Source: Thermoanaerobaculia bacterium (GTDB lineage Bacteria > Acidobacteriota > Thermoanaerobaculia > Multivoradales > JAHEKO01). Taken from it: 64,000 nt of DNA. A program made the translations under genes and the position numbers. The notes under the pieces are model-generated. The model was not told where the DNA came from. It saw only the letters and a program-made list of their open reading frames with translations, and did not search any database. Location: positions 1 through 64,000 of the forward strand of contig CAMYOG010000053.1 in NCBI GenBank assembly GCA_947259925.1, read 5' to 3'. Position 1 is the stretch's first letter. Every line of letters starts with the position of its first letter. Shown in pieces: positions 30,245 to 37,718 of the stretch.

Positions 30245-31471
30245 ATGCCCAACGTCATCTTCGTGGCCCCGTACACGGCCCGTGCGACGCTCCGGTTCAC
30301 CCTGAGCGCCGCGGCCGAGCGCGACGTACGTCTGGGCCTGGTGAGCCACGAGCCGCTCGAGGCCCTGCCCGCGCCGCTTCGCCGACGGCTGGCTGCCCAC
30401 TGGAGGGTCGACAACGCGCTCGATCCCGACCAGCTCGAGTGGGCGGTCCGGTCGCTAGCTGAGAAGCTCGGCGGCGCGGATCGCCTGATCGGGGTCCTCG
30501 AGCATCTGCAGGTTCAGCTGGCCGAGGTCCGCGAACGGGTCGGTATCCCGGGCATGGACGCCGAGACCGCGCGCAACTTCCGCGACAAGGCACGGATGAA
30601 GGACGTCCTGCGGTCCGCCGGCCTGCCCTGCGCCCGGCACCACCTCGCGGGCTCGGCGCGCGAGGCGCTCGAGTTCGCCGCTGCCACAGGGTTCCCCCTG
30701 GTGGTCAAGCCGCCTGCCGGCGCCGGCGCCAAAGCGACCTTCCGGGTCGACCGCCGCCGACAGCTCGAGGAGCTCCTGACCGCGGCGCCGCCGTCGCCGG
30801 CGCACCCGGTACTGCTCGAAGAGCACCTGACCGGGCGCGAGCGCACCTTCGACGGCGTGATGCTCGACGGCCGTCTCGTCTGGCATTCGATCTCGCACTA
30901 CTACCCCACGCCCCTCGAAGTGCTCGAGACTCCCTGGATCCAGTGGTGCATTCTCTTTCCGCGCGAGGTCCACGGTCCGGAGTACGCCGGCATAAGGCGC
31001 CACGGCGCCGAGGCGCTCGCCGCCCTCGGGCTCGAGACCGGCGTCTTCCACATGGAGTGGTTCGAGCTGCCGGATGGCCGGCTGGCGATCTCCGAGGTCG
31101 GCGCGCGGCCGCCCGGAGCGCAGATCACCTCGATGCTCGGCTTCTCACACGGCTTCGACTTCTATCAGGCGTGGGCACGGCTGATGATCCACGCCGAGTT
31201 CGACATGCCTGAACGGGAGTTCGCGTCGGGCGCGATCTTCCTCCGCGCCCAGGGGAGCGGTCGCCGCATCACCCGGGTCCGGGGACTCGACGAGGCCCAG
31301 CGCGAGCTGGGCGAGCTGGTGGTGGAGGCGAACCTGCCGCAGCCCGGCCAACCGCGGCGCGAGGGCTACGAGGGCGACGGCTACGTACTGCTGCGGCATC
31401 CGGACACCGCGGTGATCCAGAACGCCCTCGGCCGCCTGGTCACGCTCCTGCAGGTGGAGACCTCCGTATGA
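30245..31471 (+). CDS. ATP-grasp ligase-like protein 2
   Basis: A 408-residue ATP-grasp protein. A divergent N-terminal domain (VIFVAPYTARATLRFTLSAA) is followed by the core with DKARMKDVLRSAGLPCARH, FPLVVKPPAGAGAKATF, EEHLTGRERTF, HMEWFELPDG and ISEVGARPPGAQ. These are the same landmarks as ATP-grasp 1 and 3. It lies 49 bases after the secretin gene, and its stop overlaps ATP-grasp 3 by 4 bases. The two are thus coupled and might form a heteromeric or sequential ligase pair. No substrate can be named from sequence. Confidence 0.87.
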   Translation: MPNVIFVAPYTARATLRFTLSAAAERDVRLGLVSHEPLEALPAPLRRRLAAHWRVDNALDPDQLEWAVRSLAEKLGGADRLIGVLEHLQVQLAEVRERVGIPGMDAETARNFRDKARMKDVLRSAGLPCARHHLAGSAREALEFAAATGFPLVVKPPAGAGAKATFRVDRRRQLEELLTAAPPSPAHPVLLEEHLTGRERTFDGVMLDGRLVWHSISHYYPTPLEVLETPWIQWCILFPREVHGPEYAGIRRHGAEALAALGLETGVFHMEWFELPDGRLAISEVGARPPGAQITSMLGFSHGFDFYQAWARLMIHAEFDMPEREFASGAIFLRAQGSGRRITRVRGLDEAQRELGELVVEANLPQPGQPRREGYEGDGYVLLRHPDTAVIQNALGRLVTLLQVETSV

Positions 31472-32685
31472 ACGTCCTCTTCTTCTCGCCCGGCTTCCCG
31501 ATCGAGATGCCGTTCTTCGTCCGCGGTCTGGCCGAGGTTGGCGCGCGGGTCATCGGCATCGGCGACCAGCCGGCGGGAGCGCTGCCCGAGGTCGCGGGCT
31601 CGGCGCTCGCCGGCTACATCCACGTCGGCTCGCTCTTCGACGAACAGGCGGTTCTCCAGACGGTTCAGCGCGAGCTCGGCGGTCGCACGGTCGACCGTGT
31701 CGAGTCGGTGTGGGAGCCGGGGATGCTGCTCGCCGCTCGCCTGCGCGAAGCTCTCGGCGTGCCCGGTATGACCGTCGAGGAGACCCGACCCTTCCGCGAC
31801 AAGACGGTGATGAAGAACGTCCTGCAAAAGGCGGGGCTGCGCACGCCGTATCACGCCCGGGCGGCGACCGAGGCCGAGTGTCGCGAGGCGGCCGAGCGGC
31901 TCGGCTACCCGCTGATCGTCAAGCCGGTCGCCGGCGCCGGCTCCGCCGACACCTACCGGGTCGACGGTCCCGACGACCTCGAGCGGGTCATCCCGCGCGT
32001 CCGTCACGTCGCCGAGCTGAGCGTCGAGGAGTTCATCGACGGCGACGAGCTGACCTTCGATACCATCTGCCACGACGGGCAGATCGGCTACTTCAACGTC
32101 TCCTGGTACCGGCCGCGCCCGCTGCTGGCCCGGACGCTCGAGTGGGTCAGCCCACAGACCGTCGCCCTACGGCGGGTCGAGGCCGAACATCTGCAGCCCG
32201 GCATCGAGCTCGGTCTGAAGACGCTTCAGGCGCTCGGCTACCGGACCGGCTTCACCCACCTGGAGTGGTTCCTCAAGGAGGACGGCGAGGCGGTCTTTGG
32301 TGAGATCGGCGCCCGACCGCCCGGAGCCCGCTCGGTCGACCTGATGAACTACAGCTGCGACATCGACCTCTTCCGGGGTTGGGCCGAGGCGGTCTGCCAC
32401 AAGCGGTTCTCGCAGCCGGTGGAGCGCCTCTACAACACTGCGGTCATCTTCAAGCGTGCCCAGGGCCAGGGGCGGATCCAGCGCGTCGAAGGGATCCGCA
32501 GCCTCCACAGCCGCTTCGGACCCCACATCGTCGGCGCCGACCTGCTGCCGATCGGGGCCTCACGCCGCAACTGGAAACAGACTCTGCTCTCGGACGGCTG
32601 GGTGTTCGTCCGCCATCCCGATCTGCAGACGACGCTGCACATCGCCGACGCGGTCGGTACGGATCTTCAGATGTTCGCCGGCTGA
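31468..32685 (+). CDS. ATP-grasp ligase-like protein 3
   Basis: A 405-residue ATP-grasp protein starting at the ATG that overlaps the previous stop (ATGA). It begins NVLFFSPGFPIEMPFFVRGLAEVGARVIGIGD, very like ATP-grasp 1, whereas protein 2 differs at the N-terminus. The core has DKTVMKNVLQKAGLRTPYH, YPLIVKPVAGAGSADTY, EEFIDGDELTF, HLEWFLKEDGEAVF and GEIGARPPGARSV. Proteins 1 and 3 look like the closest pair. A 133-base gap with a tandem repeat separates it from the hydrolase gene. Confidence 0.87.
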   Translation: MNVLFFSPGFPIEMPFFVRGLAEVGARVIGIGDQPAGALPEVAGSALAGYIHVGSLFDEQAVLQTVQRELGGRTVDRVESVWEPGMLLAARLREALGVPGMTVEETRPFRDKTVMKNVLQKAGLRTPYHARAATEAECREAAERLGYPLIVKPVAGAGSADTYRVDGPDDLERVIPRVRHVAELSVEEFIDGDELTFDTICHDGQIGYFNVSWYRPRPLLARTLEWVSPQTVALRRVEAEHLQPGIELGLKTLQALGYRTGFTHLEWFLKEDGEAVFGEIGARPPGARSVDLMNYSCDIDLFRGWAEAVCHKRFSQPVERLYNTAVIFKRAQGQGRIQRVEGIRSLHSRFGPHIVGADLLPIGASRRNWKQTLLSDGWVFVRHPDLQTTLHIADAVGTDLQMFAG

Positions 32686-32754
32686 GGGGCCAACCTGAGG
32701 TAGGCCGGCAGGCCGGGATCGGGTTGCTCCGACGGAACCATCGCCTCGACCTCG

Positions 32755-32786
32755 GCGTAGGACTGTAGAGGCGTAGGACTGTAGAG
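32755..32786 (+). repeat. Perfect 16-base tandem direct repeat
   Basis: Two adjacent copies of GCGTAGGACTGTAGAG (32755-32770 and 32771-32786) in the leader of the hydrolase gene, 31 bases before its start. It could be a slippage duplication or a regulatory site; nothing else supports either. Confidence 0.6.
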
Positions 32787-32817
32787 TAGCGGCAGGCTTC
32801 GGGTCGAGAGCCTCTGA

Positions 32818-34164
32818 ATGGCAGTTCGCAAGCGCAAGTGGGTTCTCCTGAGCGTGGCGCTGGTCGCCGCGGCCGTCGCGGCCGGGCTGCTCCTGACTCG
32901 CCCCGCGAGGCTCGACACCCGGTTCAACGGGGCCTACCGCCTCGACGACGGCCGCCTGCTCATCGTGACCCCGCGTGAGGGCGAGACGCTCCGGTACCGG
33001 ATGATGAGCGGCGAGAGTCGGGCGCTCTGGCCGACGGGAGAGGCGACCTACGAAGCCGGTCCGGGGTGGAGCGACCGCGACCCGATCGAGGTGACGATCG
33101 AGTTCGACGGCGCACCGGGTCACGGCCTCGAGCTCGACTCCACGGTCGGTTCCCAGCAGCGCGGAGCCAGGCTCGAGCTACCCGAGTCGATCTTCACCTT
33201 CCAGAGCGGCGACCTGGAGCTGCGCGGCAAGCTGGTGCTGCCGCTCGGCTCCGGACCGTTCCCCGCCGTCGTACTGGTGCACGGCTCGGGCAAGGAGAGC
33301 GCCGTCGACAGCTACTACATGCCGTACCTCTTCGCCGCCCACGGCGTCGCCACCTTGGTCTACGACAAGCGCGGCACCGGTGAATCCGCGGGCGACTACA
33401 CCCAGAACTTCGACCTGCTCGCCGACGACGCCGTGGCCGCCGTCGAATGGCTCCGAGACCACTCGGACGTCGATCCGAGCAGCATCCACCTGGCGGGATA
33501 CAGCCAGGGCGGCTGGATCGCGCCTCTGGCCGCCTCCAGGATCGGCGGCGTGCGCGGCCTGCTCCTCTGCTACGGCCCGATGGTCCCGGTCCTACAGGAG
33601 GACCGGTGGGGCTACGTCTACGCCCTGCGCGAAGCCGGGTTCGGCGACCAGGCTATCGCCGAAGCGGACCGCGTCAACGACCACCTAGGGGGGATCTTCG
33701 ACCGCGCAGAGGATCGCTGGGCCGAGCTCGGGGCGGCGCTCGACGAGGTCGAGAACGAAGAGTGGTTCGAGGTCGTCAAGACGAGTGACTCGATGCTCGG
33801 CTTCGTCGCCGGGACCGGTCTGCCGATCCCGGCAATCCGCCTCTACCACTGGTGGATGACCCGAGGTCGAGTTCCGTACATCGACCGGCTGTACGACCCG
33901 GTGCCGACCCTCGCAGCGCTCGACGTGCCGAGCCTATGGATCTTCGGCGGCGCCGACTCCAGCATGCCCACCGAATGGTCCATCCGGGAGCTCGAGGCGC
34001 TCCAGGAGAGCGGGCTGCCGATCGAGATCGATGTGTTCCCGAACGCCGAGCACGGGATCCTTCTGTACGAAGAGAGCGACTCCGGCGATCGGAAGCTACG
34101 CGGCTACGCGCCGGGCTATTTCGCCAGGCAGGTCGACTGGTTGCTGTCGAACAGCGGCTCCTAG
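32818..34164 (+). CDS. Exported alpha/beta hydrolase with N-terminal accessory domain
   Basis: A 448-residue protein. A basic N-terminus and membrane helix (VLLSVALVAAAVAAGLLL, about 9-26) anchor it facing the periplasm. A beta-rich accessory domain spans 35-125. The hydrolase fold begins GKLVLPLGSGPFPAVVLVHGSGKE. The catalytic triad is Ser229 in AGYSQGGW, Asp380 in FGGADSSMP and His412 in NAEHGI. The architecture matches the acyl-CoA thioesterase/BAAT-like and dienelactone-hydrolase-like group often annotated as peptidases or esterases. It follows three ATP-grasp genes on the same strand by 133 bases and might process their product, which is inference. Confidence 0.85.
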   Translation: MAVRKRKWVLLSVALVAAAVAAGLLLTRPARLDTRFNGAYRLDDGRLLIVTPREGETLRYRMMSGESRALWPTGEATYEAGPGWSDRDPIEVTIEFDGAPGHGLELDSTVGSQQRGARLELPESIFTFQSGDLELRGKLVLPLGSGPFPAVVLVHGSGKESAVDSYYMPYLFAAHGVATLVYDKRGTGESAGDYTQNFDLLADDAVAAVEWLRDHSDVDPSSIHLAGYSQGGWIAPLAASRIGGVRGLLLCYGPMVPVLQEDRWGYVYALREAGFGDQAIAEADRVNDHLGGIFDRAEDRWAELGAALDEVENEEWFEVVKTSDSMLGFVAGTGLPIPAIRLYHWWMTRGRVPYIDRLYDPVPTLAALDVPSLWIFGGADSSMPTEWSIRELEALQESGLPIEIDVFPNAEHGILLYEESDSGDRKLRGYAPGYFARQVDWLLSNSGS

Positions 34165-34180
34165 CGGGCTGCCGGTCCGG

Positions 34181-34336
34181 CTAGCGCATCTTCTCTTCGA
34201 CGAACTCGACGTGCTTGCGGATCTTCGGGTCGTACTTTTTCAGCGTCAGCTTGCCGGTGGAGAGCTTCTTGTTCTTGGTGGTGACGTAGAAGTACCCGGT
34301 GCCGGCAGTGGAGACGAGCTTGATCTTTTCGCGCAT
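34181..34336 (-). CDS. rpmG: Ribosomal protein bL33
   Basis: A 51-residue protein beginning [20 protein letters not shown] and ending [10 protein letters not shown], typical L33 of the large ribosomal subunit. It contains no cysteine, so it is the zinc-free form. It lies downstream of tRNA-Val and tRNA-Asp on the same strand and is probably carried on their transcript. secE and nusG, common neighbours of rpmG elsewhere, are absent here. Confidence 0.95.
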   Translation of the reverse strand: MREKIKLVSTAGTGYFYVTTKNKKLSTGKLTLKKYDPKIRKHVEFVEEKMR

Positions 34337-34387
34337 GGTCTGGTCCTCTGATGGTCGCTCGGGAGCGCCGAGTAGGAGGGAGGCTAA

Positions 34388-34464
34388 TGGCGGGATCGAC
34401 GGGATTTGAACCCGCGACCTCCGGCTTGACAGGCCGGCGTTCTAACCAGCTGAACTACGACCCC
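34388..34464 (-). tRNA. tRNA-Asp (GTC)
   Basis: A 77-base cloverleaf on the minus strand. The acceptor stem is GGGGTCG pairing with CGATCCC (one G-U), the discriminator is G, and CCA is encoded. The anticodon arm CCGGC-CTGTCAA-GCCGG gives GTC. The T-arm is GCGGG-TTTGAAT-CCCGT. It lies between tRNA-Val and rpmG. Confidence 0.96.
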
Positions 34465-34509
34465 GCTCTAGTTCCCTATTCTACCGTTGCTCCGGACCTT
34501 CCGCCGACC

Positions 34510-34584
34510 TGGTGGGAGGTGAGGGATTTGAACCCACGACCCCCTGCGTGTAAAGCAGGTGCTCTCCCACTGAGCTAACCTCCC
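34510..34584 (-). tRNA. tRNA-Val (TAC)
   Basis: A 75-base cloverleaf on the minus strand. The acceptor stem is GGGAGGT with ACCTCCC, the discriminator is A, and CCA is encoded. The anticodon arm CCTGC-TTTACAC-GCAGG gives TAC, reading GUA/GUG-type valine codons. The T-stem has one T-T mismatch (GTGGG/CCCTC). It is the first gene of the tRNA-Val/tRNA-Asp/rpmG unit. Confidence 0.95.
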
Positions 34585-34609
34585 GCGAAAGGTGCGCCCG
34601 AGCCGACCG

Positions 34610-34638
34610 ATAGTACGGATTGGGGCTCCGCAAGTCAA
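34610..34638 (-). promoter_or_regulatory. Sigma-70-type promoter of the tRNA-Val/tRNA-Asp/rpmG unit
   Basis: On the minus strand TTGACT (34638-34633) and TACTAT (34615-34610) are separated by 17 bases. The -10 lies about 26 bases before the tRNA-Val 5' end. The -35 sequence and spacing match those of the tRNA-Phe promoter at 789-817. Confidence 0.75.
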
Positions 34639-34832
34639 TGGAAACAGGGCCCTCCAGCCGGCCCCGTGCCCTCCTCGGCGGCAGCTGCCGCCGACGCCCG
34701 GAGCGACGGTGTCGCGTAGTGCTCCCCCACCCTGCCGGCGCGGCTCGGCGAGACAGCCGCCCAGCGCCCGAATCCGTGAAAGAATCCGGGGCGTACGGAC
34801 GAACATCGAAACCACGAGAGGAGTGTCTCTGG

Positions 34833-35435
34833 ATGCACGAACTGCCTGATCTTCCCTACACCTTCAATGCGCTCGAGCCGCATCTCGACGCGCGCACGAT
34901 GGAGATCCACCACGATCTCCATCACGCCGCCTACGTCGCGAATCTGAACAAGGCGCTCGAAGGGCACGACGAGCTCGCCGCCATGAGCATCGAGGAGCTC
35001 CTGGGCGCGATCGAGCAGGTGCCGGAGTCGATCCGAGGTGCGGTGCGCAACAACGGAGGTGGTCACGCGAATCACAGCCTCTTCTGGCAGACCATGGGCA
35101 TCGGCGACAGTCAGCCCAGCGACGAGCTTGCGGCCGCGATCGACGGCGCCTTCGGCAGCTTCAACACGTTCATGGAGACGTTCTCGTCCAACGGCGTCAC
35201 CCGCTTCGGCTCCGGGTGGTCGTGGCTGGCGGTCGGACCGAACGGCCTCGAGGCGTTCAGCACCGCGAACCAGGACAGCCCGCTGATGGACGGCAAGACG
35301 CCGATCCTCGGGCTCGACGTCTGGGAGCACGCCTACTACCTCAAATACCAGAACCGCAGGCCCGACTACATCCAGGCGTGGTGGAACGTAGTCAACTGGG
35401 ACGCGGTCTCTGCCCGCTTCGCGGCCGCGTCCTAA
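34833..35435 (+). CDS. sodA: Superoxide dismutase, manganese type
   Basis: A 200-residue Fe/Mn-family dismutase that converts superoxide to peroxide and oxygen. Metal ligands lie in [19 protein letters not shown] and [32 protein letters not shown], with Gly before the ligand helix, and [10 protein letters not shown], which supplies the second-sphere Gln, are the Mn-type arrangement (as in E. coli SodA) rather than the Fe-type. HHDL replaces the common HHxKH, a minor variation. The start ATG at 34833 has GAGAGGAGTG upstream. No signal peptide is seen, so it is cytoplasmic. A good terminator follows. Confidence 0.95.
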   Translation: MHELPDLPYTFNALEPHLDARTMEIHHDLHHAAYVANLNKALEGHDELAAMSIEELLGAIEQVPESIRGAVRNNGGGHANHSLFWQTMGIGDSQPSDELAAAIDGAFGSFNTFMETFSSNGVTRFGSGWSWLAVGPNGLEAFSTANQDSPLMDGKTPILGLDVWEHAYYLKYQNRRPDYIQAWWNVVNWDAVSARFAAAS

Positions 35436-35463
35436 CGCGATCGGCTCTCACCGGAGAGCCTCG

Positions 35464-35489
35464 AGCCCCCTCGCCCACGCGAGGGGGCT
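35464..35489 (+). terminator. Rho-independent-type terminator after sodA
   Basis: The stem AGCCCCCTCG/CGAGGGGGCT around a CCCACG loop is followed by TCCTCGTCT. It lies 28 bases after the sodA stop. The following stretch to 35700 is AT-richer and shows no gene. It ends with the sigma-54 promoter of the next gene. Confidence 0.75.
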
Positions 35490-35704
35490 TCCTCGTCTGG
35501 CGGGCGGAATGAGCCGGAATTCGGGCGATCGTCACCGGTTTTCCAACTCGTGGCGCACCGGAATTTTCCGATCGGCGATGAAGTTGACCGCACCCGAGCA
35601 TAGCCGCAAATATTTTCTTCCCTCCTTGTAACTCTTTGCATATCCGGTACATGCGGATTCATCTATGGTTTCCCCCGTGACTGCTTGCTGGGTCTCCAGA
35701 GACT

Positions 35705-35720
35705 TGGCACGACCGTTGCC
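35705..35720 (+). promoter_or_regulatory. Sigma-54 (-24/-12) promoter upstream of the ArsR-type gene
   Basis: TGGCACG at 35705-35711 and TTGCC at 35716-35720 reproduce the sigma-54 consensus TGGCACG-N4-TTGC with exact spacing between the GG and GC doublets. Transcription would begin near 35730, about 33 bases before the ATG at 35763, with AAGGAG in between. A sigma-54 activator gene is present at 47326-48720. Confidence 0.7.
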
Positions 35721-35762
35721 CTAAGGCTTGGCCGAAGGAGGCACCAGTCAAGGAGCCAACCC

Positions 35763-36119
35763 ATGGACGCGATGACCGAACCCGCCCAGCTCAATGCCCA
35801 CAACGGACGCCACCTCAACAAGTTCTTCAAAGCGCTCTCGGACGAGACCCGCCGGCGCATCCTGCGCCTGCTCAACGAGGGCGACCGCACGGTCGGCGAG
35901 ATCGTGAGCAACTTCCACCTCTCGCAGCCGACCATCTCCCGCCACCTCTCCGTCCTCAAGGAGGCCAACCTGGTCGTCGACCAGCGGCAGGGACAGCACG
36001 TCATCTACCGACTGAGCCCCGCCTCGCTCGCTCGCTCGGCGGAGACGTTCTTCGCCGACTTCCGGCCCAACCGGGACGAGCAGCCGTCAGAGTCCACGCC
36101 CAAGCGCGTGGCCAGGTAG
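35763..36119 (+). CDS. ArsR-family winged-helix transcriptional regulator
   Basis: A 118-residue protein. The winged-helix core is HLNKFFKALSDETRRRILRLLNEGDRTVGEIVSNFHLSQPTISRHLSVLKEANLVVDQRQGQHVIYRLSP, the ArsR/SmtB type. No Cys is present and the metal-binding ELCVC motif is replaced by TVGEIVS, so it is likely not a classical metal sensor. An alternative ATG lies at 35772. AAGGAGCC precedes the start. The sigma-54 promoter upstream would make its synthesis conditional. It is not next to an obvious target gene; sodA lies 328 bases before it. Confidence 0.9.
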   Translation: MDAMTEPAQLNAHNGRHLNKFFKALSDETRRRILRLLNEGDRTVGEIVSNFHLSQPTISRHLSVLKEANLVVDQRQGQHVIYRLSPASLARSAETFFADFRPNRDEQPSESTPKRVAR

Positions 36120-36137
36120 TCACGGACACGAAAAACG

Positions 36138-36193
36138 AAGGCCTGGAAGGGCCGCGTGGGTATATACTCGTCGCGGGCACCCTTCCGGGCCTT
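36138..36193. repeat. 14-base-pair stem-loop between arsR-type gene and tRNA
   Basis: AAGGCCTGGAAGGG (36138-36151) pairs with CCCTTCCGGGCCTT (36180-36193), one position being G-U, around a 28-base loop that contains TATATACT. It follows the ArsR-type stop by 18 bases and could end that transcript. The long loop is atypical for a terminator. Confidence 0.55.
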
Positions 36194-36197
36194 CGGG

Positions 36198-36226
36198 TTG
36201 TCTTTCTCCAGTCTATCCTCAACAAT
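36198..36226 (+). promoter_or_regulatory. Possible promoter of tRNA-CAT and the tilS-pdxJ run
   Basis: TTGTCT (36198-36203) and AACAAT (36221-36226) are separated by 17 bases, each matching the consensus at four of six positions. The -10 ends 8 bases before the tRNA 5' end, which fits a start at the tRNA itself. Confidence 0.4.
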
Positions 36227-36234
36227 TGCTCTCA

Positions 36235-36310
36235 GGCGGTGTAGCTCAGTGGTTAGAGCGAGCGGCTCATAACCGCTAGGTCGGGGGTTCAAATCCCTTC
36301 ACCGCCACCA
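36235..36310 (+). tRNA. tRNA with CAT anticodon (elongator Met or Ile2)
   Basis: A 76-base cloverleaf. The acceptor stem is GGCGGTG with CACCGCC, the discriminator is A, and CCA is encoded. The anticodon arm AGCGG-CTCATAA-CCGCT gives CAT. The acceptor starts with a paired G-C, so it is not an initiator. Elongator Met and the lysidine-modified Ile2 tRNA both fit. The tRNA-Ile-lysidine synthetase gene tilS begins 16 bases later, a suggestive but not decisive neighbour. Confidence 0.93.
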
Positions 36311-36325
36311 CTAAGGACCCACCCT

Positions 36326-37708
36326 ATGTCCGTCGCCGTCTCTCGCGGCGGGCTGGTGCCCGCTCTCGACCGCTTCTTCAGCGAGCTCGTCCCGCCCGGA
36401 TCGGACGCCAAGCTCCTGGTCGCCTTCTCCGGCGGACCCGACTCGAGCGCGTTGCTCTGGGGCCTCGAGCGACTCCGGCAGACCCGACCTCTGCGGGTCG
36501 AAGCGGCTCACGTGGACCACGCGCTGGATCCCGACTCGCCCCGGCGCGCTCAGCGAGCCCGCGAGATCTGCCTGCGCCTCGAGGTTCCGCTGACCGTGGT
36601 CGAGAGGCGAGTCGACCCCGAGCTGATCAGGACCTGGGGGCTCGAAGCGGCTGCCCGGGTCGTCCGCTACGAGGCTCTCGAGGAGGCTCGGGGCCGCCGC
36701 GAGGCCACCCACCTGGTGACCGCCCATCACCGCGACGACCAGATCGAGACGGTCCTGCTTCGGCTCCTCCACGGCAGCGGCTGGCAGGGGCTTGCCGGGA
36801 TCCAGGTGCGCAACCGGGCGGTCGTACGGCCGCTGCTCGATTGGACCCGGGATCAACTCCGACAGGAGCTCTCCTCCAGCGGCCTCGAAGCCGCTCGCGA
36901 CCCGGCGAACCAGGACCTCGCGGCCGAGCGGAATCGGCTTCGCTACGAGCTCCTGCCGTATCTCGAAGGATTGGAGCCGGGTGTGGGCGACGTCTGCCTG
37001 GGGGTCGCCGAGGCGGCGGCGCGCGCCCGCCTGCAAGTGGACGAGCGCCTCGAGTGCGAGCTCGCTCCTAGCAGGTCGGGCGACGGCGCCAGCCTGCCGC
37101 TCGAGGCGCTCGCGCGACTGCCGGCCCCGCTGCTGCCAGCGGCGGCCGGCCTTCTCCACCGAATCGCCGGCGCCTCCTACCCGCCTTCGTCGGCGGCGAT
37201 CACCGAGCTCACCCGTCAGCTCCGGCTCGGCCACCGCATCGGCAGCGACTGCGGCCACGGCTGGCGCTGGCAGCAAGAGCGCGGCCGTCTGCAGCTGTAC
37301 CGTCCACAGGCAAGCGTCGGGCAGTTCACCTATACTCTTCGAGTCCCGGGTCAGGTCGACCTGGCGGAGATTGGCCTCCGGCTCAGGATCGACCGTTCGT
37401 CGGTCGCCGACTGGATGTTTCAAGGATCGCCGACAAGAGCAGGCCTCGGAGCCGCCCTCCGCGACGGTCAGACCGTCGAGGTGCGCAACCGGCGGCCGGG
37501 CGACCGCCTGCAGCCGCTCGGCTGTTCCTATTCGCGGCGGCTCAAGGACGTCCTGATCGACCGCCGGATTCCCCGAGCCGAGCGCGATCGGATCCCGCTG
37601 CTCTGTGTCGACGACCGAATCGCATGGGTCCCGGGCGTCACGATCGACGAGTCGTTCCGCATCGGCAACGAGGACCGGGCCTGGGTCGCGGAACTGGCGC
37701 CCGTTTGA
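36326..37708 (+). CDS. tilS: tRNA(Ile)-lysidine synthetase
   Basis: A 460-residue N-type ATP pyrophosphatase that converts C34 of the CAU-anticodon Ile tRNA to lysidine. The PP-loop is VAFSGGPDSSALLWGL (about residues 31-46). HVDHALDPDS, the HHRDDQIETVLLRLLHGSG motif and the RPLLDWTRDQL segment follow. The C-terminal domain contains TVEVRNRRPGDRLQPLG and KDVLIDRRIPRAERDRIPLL. Length and architecture are normal for the long bacterial form. It heads a co-directional run with the hpt-like, ftsH, folP, dacA, ybbR, glmM and pdxJ genes. Confidence 0.95.
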   Translation: MSVAVSRGGLVPALDRFFSELVPPGSDAKLLVAFSGGPDSSALLWGLERLRQTRPLRVEAAHVDHALDPDSPRRAQRAREICLRLEVPLTVVERRVDPELIRTWGLEAAARVVRYEALEEARGRREATHLVTAHHRDDQIETVLLRLLHGSGWQGLAGIQVRNRAVVRPLLDWTRDQLRQELSSSGLEAARDPANQDLAAERNRLRYELLPYLEGLEPGVGDVCLGVAEAAARARLQVDERLECELAPSRSGDGASLPLEALARLPAPLLPAAAGLLHRIAGASYPPSSAAITELTRQLRLGHRIGSDCGHGWRWQQERGRLQLYRPQASVGQFTYTLRVPGQVDLAEIGLRLRIDRSSVADWMFQGSPTRAGLGAALRDGQTVEVRNRRPGDRLQPLGCSYSRRLKDVLIDRRIPRAERDRIPLLCVDDRIAWVPGVTIDESFRIGNEDRAWVAELAPV

Positions 37709-37718
37709 GCGAGTGATC

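Noticed and set aside
24986-32685. ExGxR instead of ExNxR at the metal site of the three ATP-grasp proteins as evidence of lost activity
   Set aside because: Several active ATP-grasp families carry Glu-x-Ala/Gly-x-Arg at this place, so it cannot be read as a loss.
34833-35435. Annotation as iron superoxide dismutase (SodB)
   Set aside because: The Gly in [10 protein letters not shown] and the Gln in [10 protein letters not shown] give the manganese-type arrangement.
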